Shown one piece after another: positions 14,636 to 24,917 of a stretch of 64,000 nucleotides of DNA. The notes under the pieces were generated by a model. That model had not been told where the DNA came from, searched no databases, and worked only from the letters and a program-made list of their open reading frames with translations. This DNA is from Anisakis pegreffii (taxonomy: Eukaryota > Nematoda > Chromadorea > Rhabditida > Anisakidae): contig JAPYMA010001442.1 of the NCBI GenBank assembly GCA_035041965.1, forward strand, positions 1 through 64,000. Reading direction: 5' to 3'. The number at the start of each line of letters is the position of its first letter. Position 1 is the stretch's first letter. The translations under genes were made by a program, and so were the position numbers.

Positions 14636-17600
14636 TCACTCCATATCATCGTCATCCTCAAGCATATTCTCATCTGCGATCCGTTCTCTGACCGCATGTC
14701 TGATCCTCACCTCTTGAGCTTTCATAATGTCCTTCTCGACCAACTCTTCCAGCTCTTCTTTCTTCTTCTGGGCATCCTAAACCAATAATTCATGACAATC
14801 ATCAACAACAAAAAACAATCCATCCATCAGAAATAAGCTTGCATCTACCATGATCAAAACCTTTAAGTGATGAAGTCGAGCCTTCAACATACTGAATATA
14901 TCCTCAAATCCGCTCAGTCTTCTTGCAAAAACAAATACAATTCAATCGTTTCCTCAAAAAAGACAATAGGCAAATTCAATCTCTCAGATCATGCGATTCG
15001 AAATAGCACACAACACCGCAAATGGAAACAACAGTCAATCGCACACATGCTAACCAATTGATCGGGGAAATCATAGTTGATTTTGCATAGTTGTGAGATG
15101 AGTTTCTCTTTTTGCAGTCGAATATTCTCGATGAGTGGCTTTGACGTACGTGCTCTACCACGAACTCCTGCCTCGTCACCTTCAGCGTGGGCCTTCACCA
15201 CATTCTTGAGCATTTTTGCCGTCAATACGGTCAGTGCTCGTGCACCTGGACCGGTGAAACGAGAATTCACCTGAATTTATTCATCTCATCGAATGATTAC
15301 ACAGAAAACGAGCTCTTGAAGTGGACAACTTTCATAATTAACACACATTTCAAATGTGAACGACAACAATTTCAATCGCTCATTATGAATCCAATTCGCT
15401 ATGAAATGAACGTTGGGAATCGTCCCTTTTTTATGATAACTTCAGAGAATTTATCAGTATATATGAAAGGTGACTAATAGCCGATGTCTTTACCAAATCC
15501 TCCAAAGTACCCGCACGTTCCACGCTCGCAAACAGCTTCTCGTCAGCAAACGTTTTTCGCCGTTCGTTTCTCGGCTTCAGAATTTTTATGGTCACCATAT
15601 CGCCTGGATTAGCGACAGCCGATGTGTAGGCAAGACCGAAACGACGACAGTTCAACTTCTGAACGTATGACACTTTTCAGCTTAGATTAAATGAATAGAA
15701 AGCATCAAAGGCAACATTTGAATCGCAATCAATCATCTACGAGAATTCAGCATATTCACTTTCGTTTCAATTAAATGATCAAAAATCGCTCTATTGATGA
15801 TAGTTTCGATGGAGAAAGTCTTTCTAATAGCCGTTGATGTCCGCGAGAGATTTTCTACTTAACGATAAGACAGTTCATTTCTGAAAATTCAGCAACAGTT
15901 GAATATCATTTCACTGATTACAACAATATTCCTATCAAATAAGATGCAAAGAATCAAGCTGTGACTGAGCCGTACCATAACGTTAAGCCACGGTTCTGAA
16001 TAGGTCACTCTCAATCGCACGAGCGGTAGCTTTGGTTGTCGCTCCAGTCGAGTGCGACACCCTTCAGCCAACATTTCGTTCAGTTTTGCGGCTATCAATT
16101 TTTCATCCTAAAATCCAGAGTAGATGAACAATTCAGTGGAAACCTTTCAAGAAATAGTGCTCTCGATTAGCCATTCCAACCGGCAACAAAGAATCAAATG
16201 GAACTGTTCAGTTAACCACATATAACAATAATTATAATAATAGTGAACAGAACTATGAACAGAATGTATATATCCAAAAAAAACAATCAAAAAAACAACG
16301 AACGGGCATATTACGGGTACGTGACGTTTTGGTCGCAGCTGGTGGTGGAGGTTCAGTGATCGCTAAGTCATCGAAGAGAATCTGGCGAGGAGTCTCGAGA
16401 CGAATTGGAGTCGAGAAGAACTTTCGCTCACACACAGTGACGATGGCACAATGCTTTGGAATTGCCTCTTCGGGTGATAGCGACGTGGCGATTGTACTGC
16501 CCGGTTGCATTATATAGAAACCTTCAACAATACGAATCAGCCAAATTTTCAGGTCACATGTAACCAAAACAATTCCAATATCACTCTTCTCAAAAGGCTG
16601 AGAAATTGATCAACTCGAAAATTTATGAGCACAAGCCGAGCTGAACAAAATACTAAATGCTTCTCGTAGAAATAATACAAATTTTGACATATTCCAAGAG
16701 ACCGCATAAACATTTTAAATGCAGATTTCAATGATATCCTTATGAGGTCGAATACAGAGAACTCTTAACTGGGAATAAAGACAATACCACTTACCGTCCC
16801 CAAATGTATCCGCTGAACTTTCGTAATACTGTGGTTCTGAAAAACAACAAGTTAAAAGTTCAATCACTACTTTTGTGATGAAATTTCACTTGATATTGAT
16901 GGTTTATTGAGAAAAGAAGTCAGCGGAATGTATGAAAGAACTCGCCTATCTTACATTCATGTTCATGTCCCCAAATGACTAGATCGAAAAACGATGGAAT
17001 CAAATTCTCTGGCAGATGTGCTCCAGTGCTTCGATCTTTCGATCGCCGGGGTCGATTCTGATGAAGCACCAAAATTTCGAACCACGAATCCGGATCCTCG
17101 AGTGGTCGCAGGAACCGGATTTCTCCTTCTGAAAATGAGCGAAATGATTACCACTTTAATACAAATTCATTCTAAGAAAACCAAATCGAGGTTTCATAAA
17201 AAAAGAGAGAATCTAATTTTCAATTACCTCTGAATGCCCGGCACAAACGGTCATCACGTTGACTACCAATACCGTAAATGGCCAAATTCGTCTTACCCTT
17301 TCTCAACAATACCGGCGAAACAACGAACTTATCGATTTCTTCGAATTTACCAAATAAATTGATAAGACCCGCTTCGTGTAGAAGATCCAGGGCACTCAAA
17401 CCCTCAAAGATATGAACTAAATTATTACTGTGGATTCAGTAATCGTTTGAATCACTTCCCAGAAAGAAATAGCTAACGCTTTTAAGACACCCTGCATTTT
17501 TAATTCTGAGTATTTTTCGATAAAATACAGTCCCTTCTCCTTGAGACAGTATGCTTCAACGAACGAATCGCGCTGAATCAATCTGCTGTAAAAATGTAAT

Positions 17601-18778
17601 TTCAAATGATGGAAGCAACAGATATATTACTCACTTTTCCACTGAGATCATCATGGTTTCCATGAATGGTAAATATAGGAAGACCGACGTTAATGTTGCA
17701 ATCCTTAAGAGAAAACTGTTATGGTCATCAACATTTTCTTGACACTTTCATTAGAACTGTCAATAGAATATCAGTTTGATTCTCTTTTATGCAACTCATG
17801 ACAAGGAATGAATTTGCAACTGTGAATTTGAGAAAATGAATTTGAATTCGCAACTGAACATGAAAGAGAATGAATTTGAGAGAGTGCAATGCGATTCTCT
17901 GTGATTCAAATACCTACAATAGGAATTGTAAGGGTGTTATGAGAGGGCAGTGATTAGTTCACCTCATAATTAACGTTATTGAATGCACTATGCATGAAAT
18001 TCGCCGACGGATCGCTAAGGAACTGCAAGGCGACTGGTCGTTCGTTGAGACAATACCTTCGTAGAAGACGAGTAACTCGATGTTGCATTTCGCGCGATGG
18101 ATTGTTTTCGTGATATAAATCACCTCCTTAATCCAACATTCAACATACAATCTAACAGAGATGTTTTGATGACAAACCGGAAGGTGTTGTTGAAATAAGA
18201 TGATGGAAATGTAGTCTTACAGTAATACCTAAAAGAATGAAATCAACGTTTTGTTTGATAGCAATCTGAAGCACCTCTTCCAAGGCACGAATCGAATCAA
18301 GGTCACGCTCCAGAATCCTCTCCCCATAACCAACATGCAAATCGGTGGCCACCAGAATACGAATCTTCAAAAACACCAACTCACTCTCTACACACCAAAC
18401 TGTTTTTCTTACCAGCAGATATCGAGCGATTTTTCGATTCTGTTCGATGCTAGCTACTGCAGAAACTGCCTCCATATAATATACTCCACCAATTTCTCAA
18501 TCTCAACGGTGTTTCAACATGTCGTAATTCTAACGCTTATGAATTCATTTACTATTGAATGGATTGTTTCATAACTGTTCACTGATTGAACTACTTTCCA
18601 TTGTCACCACTTGCAATAACATTTCAAATCCTTCAAAAATCGAAGTTTCTCAACCAGAATCTCATTCAGAATCACGTAGCCAACTGACATGATCAGATGT
18701 TTGTGAAGAATCCTCAGTAGGCTCGCCGTTACCATAGCGTTCGTCAACCAACTCTCCCGATGAATTTAGATCATTCAT
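14636..18778 (-). CDS. mre-11: MRE11 double-strand-break repair nuclease
   Basis: MRE11 is the Mn-dependent nuclease of the MRE11-RAD50 complex, which resects DNA ends and works in meiotic recombination and telomere care (family knowledge). All phosphoesterase motifs are visible on the minus strand: ILVATDLHVGYGE (about 18.35 kb), GGDLYHENNPS (18.13 kb), FTIHGNHDDLSG (17.67 kb), LVLHQNR (17.06 kb) and DLVIWGHEHEC (16.97 kb). Then follow the capping-domain segments MQPGSTIATSLSPEEA (16.5 kb) and LPLVRLRVTYSEPW (16.0 kb), ANPGDMVTIKILKP (15.6 kb), and an acidic C-terminus ending EDDDDME. Two first exons fit phase 0 into the exon starting at 18364 (IRILVATD): 18689-18778 (MNDLNSSGEL) and 18413-18475 (MEAVSAVAS). 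I chose the distal one for the span because its acidic Ser/Glu-rich tail looks like other nematode MRE11 N-termini; both may be used. Confidence 0.92.
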
Positions 18779-19819
18779 TATTTAGATACGCCGATCCCAT
18801 TCAACGAATCAAAGACCAAAACTACCACAAATCAAACCCACGAGCTGTAACAGACATCAGGTGACCCGAGCAGTCAAACGATAAATTCCATCGCTATTCA
18901 CCGCAACCACAAACCAGAATCTACTGCACCCCGTAAAAAATATACTGACTCAAATTTTATTATAATAAAAAAGAATTTTCAGAGTGCAATAGGGTATTCT
19001 GGATCTATCAACACATAACGCAGTCTCTGTTATGTTCATCCATCTCAAAAAAGACATTGTTTGACCAGCATGAATTTGCAATCTATCACTCACGCTCCAA
19101 GAATGGGATCGAACCTGACTTCAATATATACTAAAGTTTTGGTCTAATGTAAAAAGAAATTTCGCACGTGAACTCTTCAATCCAACTGAACAAACTTCAT
19201 CTCACCCATCTCTCATCGAATATTTTTCATGATCAAGATATGATATGCAATAACAGCATTTGTTGTAGGAATTTGATGCTGCTCATCAAGATGTTTGTTA
19301 AAACGAAGAATTTATTAAAAAAGACGAATAAAATAATTGAGTAATAATGAAAACAATGATTAGATTATATTGAAACAAAACAACAACAACAAAAGTCACA
19401 CCAATCAATCAATGCCTGATCGTCTATCAGTACGTGACCCATACAGAAAACCATAATAATATAAATTTTGGTATCAATATTAATAGTAATAAAATTGACA
19501 GTGTTTATAATAACGATAAAATAATAATAATAATAACAATAATAATAATCAAAATATTGAACAGAGATACTCGGAGAAGATGCATTTAAAAAATGAATAT
19601 AAAAAACGTTCATCTTAATTGATAAAACTAATGAAATCAATCACACGGATATATCTGTGTCTACTAAAAGTATGAAGAGTGGTACCATTGGAAAGGAGGA
19701 GTATCCACCACTCATCTGCACGATATTCATCATATAATCAATCCATTGTCGATTATGAAAAATAGTCAAAATTTGATATTCACCACGAAGGCTGTCCGCT
19801 CTACCACAACGAATATCAA
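18779..19819. other. Intergenic region between LUC7L3 and MRE11
   Basis: About 1 kb without a supported exon. It contains an ATA/AAC-rich trinucleotide stretch near 19514-19555 and should hold the 3' UTR of the LUC7-like gene and the promoter of MRE11 (inference). Confidence 0.5.
19514..19555. repeat. AT-rich trinucleotide microsatellite
   Basis: A stretch of ATA/ATC/AAC triplets dominated by (AAT)n, imperfect. It lies between the LUC7L3 and MRE11 genes and is a likely length-polymorphic marker. Confidence 0.7.
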
Positions 19820-22800
19820 TCACCGTTTAACGCTGCAACAATGAACAAAACTTTACAAAAACACTTCCGCACGTCATCTACTAAAAACTGATGTTATCAA
19901 GTCATAAATACTCACACGAAAACCCCAAAAGCTTCAAAATCATTCCAAAAAAACGTCTCAATGACCGTCTGCACGATAAAACCATCAAATTTTCAAAGTG
20001 AACCTAACGAAGGGATGGCACATTATTACTCATCGAACTTCATCCCTCATAATTCACATCACTCAACGTATGTCATCAAAGCCAATACTGCTACATGACG
20101 AATCAACCAGCATCATATAACCCCGCCAACGAAACACCATACCCTATAGCGATCTCTGTCACGCTCGTCACGTCTACCGTCCTTGTCCCTATCTCGATGT
20201 CTATCCTCTCGACTACTCCGATCGTGATCCCGATGTCTCGATTCGTCACCGTGTCTACCGCCACGTGGAGAACGTGAATGATGACGCACTCTGTAATAAG
20301 TCAACCACCTAAACTCATTACTGAACTCCGAATTCAGTACTCTCAATATTCCTTGCATTTTAAAGAGTTGATCTCCTATGAAACTAAACTTTCCACAGAC
20401 TACGAATACAGAGTTCTCTGGCTGACTGATCCATCCCTTCTCGAAGCGTCAAGTGCAAACACCAGCAACATCAATGAACTAACCCTCGATCCCTGCCATT
20501 CCTGTCTCGATCACGGTCCCGGTCGTCTCGTCGTCTACTGTGATCCCTTGCCTCTCGTCTCTCCTTGTCGCGTTCTCGATCACGTCGATCCTTTTCACTT
20601 TTTTGTTCACGTTCAGCGCGTTCCTTTATTTGTTAAATGTGATGATTACTGATGATCATTAACTCACCGATTATCACCAGACACGAACAACTTACCGCTT
20701 CGAACGAATAACGGAATATAAATATGAAAAGGTACCTATTTTACACCTGAGTTGTAGATAAGATAGTATAAGCGACTTATCAGCAAATGCTACATATTCT
20801 CCATACTTGGCCACTCTTTCCTTTAAATAGCATTCTGGAGTCATTTCATCGACAAGAAAAAACGACACTATGCTCAGAAAACATTTTCCAGAAACACCTT
20901 TTTTTGTTCGAACTAAAATCAGCTAAAGGTTCATCATCATGCCGCAAGAATTTTCACTGCAAAATGCTACCTCTCTAGAGGGACAGAGCTACCATCCCTT
21001 GCTGCTCACAGTAAGTAATAAAACATTCATTCTCACATCAACAGCAACGTGCGCAAAACAAAATCGAATCGCCTTCATAAATTAACTTATTCTCCTGGAC
21101 TCCACTATTCAGAAGCCTCGCCAAACAAAACAGGTAAACCTGATGAAGATTCAACAACAAATTCAAGTGAAGCATAATGAAGTAGGATTGTTAAGTCTAC
21201 AAGTTCTACGATGACAATAAAATATCAAAACAAGAACACTCAGTTGCCTCGACAATCTGACGAGACTTGTAACGCGCTGTTTTTGCGTAAGCTAAGTAAA
21301 CTATTTTCAACGCTTGCAGTGGAAATCTCGCATCAGTCCGCCATTTCAATAACAAATGGCTATTTTTTGGGTTTCATGCGTCTTCGTGGATGTATGGAAT
21401 CCAGTTTTCATCTGAAAGAATGAGCGAAAAAGCAAATAAAAACCTGATATGACTCGCTCGCGCTCAAAGGTAACAACGTTCATTTCGAATTGAGATAGTA
21501 GGCGTATGAATGGATGGATGGACATAAACTCTATGATGCACCAGTGAATATGTCACTTAGTGGATTCATTCGATTAGCGATTTCTACAATATATACCACT
21601 CATCATCGATCATTATTCAACTACTACCTCACTCAAGGCCATATTCACTCTAATACGCAAACTTCGCTACGAGAACAGATGAGGTTTCAATTAAGGAAGA
21701 AAAATTAACTGAGATAGAAATTCATAGAATTTGTGACCGTGAGTTGATCAAGTGGAACGGCTTTCAACTAATTTGGGGGCACAGAAATATTCCTTATGCA
21801 AGCGATCTCTCATAGTTCCTATGGAATTTCGCTACCTCATGATACCACAAACAATCATGGAATGCCTAACACTGCAATAGCGCACCCCACCGTGGATGCA
21901 GTAAGCACCAATAATACAAGGGCATACGATTCACAAAGTCCGTTGTGAACTAGACATGCTTGGACTGTGTCAATTCAATCAGATGGTGGTGAAGATTAGA
22001 TATGTCAGCATGCAATAACCCTCTTTCGCATACGTCCCATTCTCCAGAAGCAGTAAGCAAACACAATAAAACTGAAAACAGAAATAACCTTTCTCTTCTC
22101 CTCCCTTTTCTTATCCATTTCTTCAATAGTTGCACGTATCTTCGCATAAGCCATGTGTTGTTTGCCAGCATAATGATCGTCAATACGTTGCTGCACATCA
22201 TTCACTAACATAAAACATCCACAAACCTGAATGTTTATTCACTATCAGAGTAATTCCTCCAGCTTTAAGATATTTAAAAAAAAAAAGCACCAATGGACCT
22301 ATAACTATTCAACGATGAAACTCAACTCAAGCAAGCATTACCTGACAGACTTCCATTGGTTTTGACAACTGATTTGCGAGATCCTCAATATGACTTGAGG
22401 GATTTGCGGATTGTGTTAGCAATCTATCCAGAGCCTGTCGTTCCTGTTTGAACTTTTCGGCTTGTCTGACCGCTTCCTTTGCCTCATCCACCTTGCCCAG
22501 TGCTCCGAGCTTCTCAGCTTTATCCATGCACTCACTGATTTTAGCCGATAGACTCGACTGTTGTTCAGTGATCAACTCTTTCTGACGCTTTTGTGCATCT
22601 GATTCCACTTCACCCTCCTCGCTCGTTGTTGCCACTGAAAGCAATACTTCGTACAAATTCATTCCGACGATAAACTGATACATTCCCGCGAAATTTCGAT
22701 CAATTTGATCATTTTGATGAAGAGATCGATCAAACAATAGAGGAAATCGAAATTTCTGGAAGCCTAACTCGTACCGTTCGTTAACGGTTGTGTGACGGCC

Positions 22801-23400
22801 AATCTACGTTCGTTCTTTTCAATTTTCCTCCTAACTTCTTCATCCAGCCTTCGTATTTTATTCAAGAAATCCTCCTCATAACCAAGTTTCTCAAACCTAC
22901 TACTCTGACGATACTTGGTTCGTAGAGCTGGATCGTGCACCTAAAACATATCGTCACCATTGCACAAATTTCATTTCGAAACATGGAAATTCGGAACGAT
23001 TTTAAATTTGTTTATTCTCATTTATATTGTTTATTCGTCAAACATTTCATTTTGTGTTTATTCTCCACTCCGTGGAGAATAAACATAAAATGAAATGCTT
23101 GACGAAATTTAAAAATGTTCAAGACGTGAAAACCTGCAAATGATTGAGATTGAGTTACAGCAACAGGGAACAGAAAAAGTGACCGAAGAAGCATCGCGAA
23201 TAACAATCGCTCACCTTGGGACAGTAACCGAGATCCGCTTTCGTGTTTCGAAACATTTCATTCGGGCAAAATGAGACCAGAAAATGCTTGCACACGTCCG
23301 GTTCATCAAAATCCGGCTCGTTTGTATCACCAAAATCGGCATTTCGTTTTGGCCCCATCAGCTCATTGAGCATAGCGGCCATTTGCTCGGTGGCCGACAT
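19820..23400 (-). CDS. luc7l3: LUC7-like 3 (U1 snRNP-associated splicing factor)
   Basis: LUC7 proteins stabilise U1 snRNP at 5' splice sites; the LUC7L3 branch carries an Arg/Ser-rich tail for nuclear speckles (family knowledge). Seven exons keep phase: 23215-23400, 22775-22940, 22342-22634, 22089-22226, 20484-20623, 20144-20290 and 19820-19832, about 360 residues. The N-terminus MSATEQMAAMLNELMG matches the family start. Zinc finger 1 is CKHFLVSFCPNEMF through DLGYCPKVHD, and zinc finger 2 is MEVCQVCGCFMLV with H-DDHYAGKQH. A coiled coil (AKISECMDKAEKLGALGKVD) lies between the fingers. The tail is rich in RD/RE/RS dipeptides (KDRRDRERDKERRE, HSRSPRGGRHGDESRH). The final exon is only 13 nt and encodes SVKR-stop; it fits phase and sits behind TTGTTGCAG but is the weakest call. 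The gene is divergent from LYRM1. Confidence 0.9.
23035..23105. repeat. Long hairpin in LUC7L3 intron 1
   Basis: The 34-base arm 23035-23068 pairs with 23072-23105 with two mismatches, leaving a loop of only 3 bases (TCC). It lies in the first intron of the LUC7-like gene. The shape suits a foldback element, or a hairpin in the pre-mRNA that could affect splicing or yield small RNA. Confidence 0.85.
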
Positions 23401-23969
23401 TTTGCACTGAAAATCGTTTTCATTGATAAAATTCGCCGCATTCCAATACAAACGAAAACCTTCAATAAGCAGCCAGATGCCACTCCACACACAACAAGCA
23501 AATAATGCCGCAACAATTGACGACTGCCTTAAATACTTTCGAGCACATAATTATGCACATTTTCGATCGAGCAAATTCTGCGGTGAGACCGTGTAATGAA
23601 AAGAAACTCACTGCCGGAAATATATGAAATATTCAAAACAAAAATCACGGAAAACACTTCAAAAAGAAAGTTATACTGAAACAAATTTTACTAGTAGTGA
23701 ACGCAAATTATGCTAACGATCACAAAACGAACGCAACGGAAACAAAAGTCGTCAAAGAGCAATCGCTTTAGAGTATACTTCAAATGAGCGTCAATTTGAA
23801 ATTCGCTTAGAAGCATTACGAATTCTTCAAAAATTTTATAAGACGTGAGATTGTTGCAAAAGTTAATGAGTCGAGAAATAGTGAGTTTAGATTTATGAGC
23901 GAACAAATGATTAGTTTTGAGTACAACTTTGGATGAACGAATGTTTTTCAGATTGTGAATCGATGATCG
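23401..23969. promoter_or_regulatory. Shared promoter region of LUC7L3 and LYRM1
   Basis: These 569 bases lie between two start codons that face away from each other, so the promoters of both genes must lie here unless unseen 5' exons exist. I see no canonical TATA box I would stake a call on. A run TTTTTCAG ends at 23951, 19 bases before the LYRM1 ATG, and is a likely trans-splice acceptor for that gene. Confidence 0.5.
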
Positions 23970-24645
23970 ATGAGTGCCGGAGCCAATAAATCAATCAATC
24001 TTTATCGTCAAATTTTACGTCTTGCTCGAAATTGGAAAGCTTTGAATCCTGAACATACCGCTGCCGAAAGAGAAGCAATCCGGGAAGAAGCACGAGAGCA
24101 ATTCCGAGCTCACGCTAAGGTTTCTCTCCTAGAGCTTTTGGATTTCTCCACCAAGGAGTCTTATTTCTTCAACTGTTACTTTTTGCCTTTCCTTGAAACC
24201 TAGGGTTCTCGACTCAAAAAGAATTTCTAGGAAACTGATCCGAAAACGATAGCGGATCTTCATCGTGAGGCCGAAGCAAGGATCGTTTCTGCTGAGCACT
24301 ACGGAATCCCCTATAAGAGGCCAGAATACTTACCTCCAAATACGTCATATGGTAGAGTACATTCATCTATCATTTTTGTTTCTATTGATTCATTGCTCCA
24401 TTATGGTGAATTGTTTTCGTTTTATGAACATTCTCTCCAGTTTATTCAACACCGATTCGAAATATTGCCGTGTAAGACATTTTATGTCGTTCGGTGACTG
24501 CCGAAAACCCCGTTTTCCAGTAATAAGATCGATTAAACTCGGTATTTATTGAAAGAAAATTTATGTAATACTTTCGATTGCAGATGTTAAACTCAAAAGA
24601 GGACAGTTTAGAAGGAGAAATATACCGAAACCTAAATTTAAATGA
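23970..24645 (+). CDS. lyrm1: LYRM1, LYR-motif mitochondrial protein
   Basis: LYR proteins are small helical factors of mitochondria that bind acyl-carrier protein and help assemble Fe-S or respiratory complexes; the exact client of LYRM1 is not settled (family knowledge). Three exons, 23970-24119, 24231-24351 and 24584-24645, give 110 residues. The LYR signature is SINLYRQILRLARNWKAL near residues 8-25, with the family arginines and helix EAREQFRAH after it. The second exon has the LYRM1-specific block HYGIPYKRPEYLPP, which resembles the animal LYRM1 HYKIPYPRP region. The basic end is RRRNIPKPKFK. The start ATG follows a TTTTTCAG acceptor by 18 bases. It is divergent from LUC7L3 and directly upstream of EEF2KMT. 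Confidence 0.9.
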
Positions 24646-24917
24646 ATTCCCTTACGCCCTGAATTCGTTCGATCAATCACCACTCTCGTTCACTGCTGTA
24701 AGACTTCTTCGTTCAATTTTAAATTCGTTAGATTTAGTTTTTGATGATGGAAATTAAATGGAAAAATTTTTGCTTGGATTCAAAATTGCGTGGTGAAGCT
24801 TTTAGTCGATTGTATTCAAATTTCAGCGGAATATTCTGTTCAAATCGAAAGTCCCATTTTCTGGCGACTCGTTGAATTTCTCATCGCTTTACAATTCATT
24901 TTCATCATATCTTTCAG

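Noticed and set aside
18152..18574. Plus-strand open frame of 107 codons
   Set aside because: It is the shadow of the MRE11 exon carrying ILVATDLHVGYGE.
19081..19140. GGTTCGATCCC on the minus strand, like a tRNA B box
   Set aside because: The bases around it do not form a T stem, and no acceptor stem or anticodon arm can be drawn.
20095..20652. Plus-strand open frames of 60 and 124 codons
   Set aside because: They lie opposite the RS-tail exons of LUC7L3, where Arg codons on the other strand suppress stops.
13554..23400. An operon of LUC7L3, MRE11 and WDR24
   Set aside because: They share a strand, but spacings of about 1 kb are too large for typical nematode operons.
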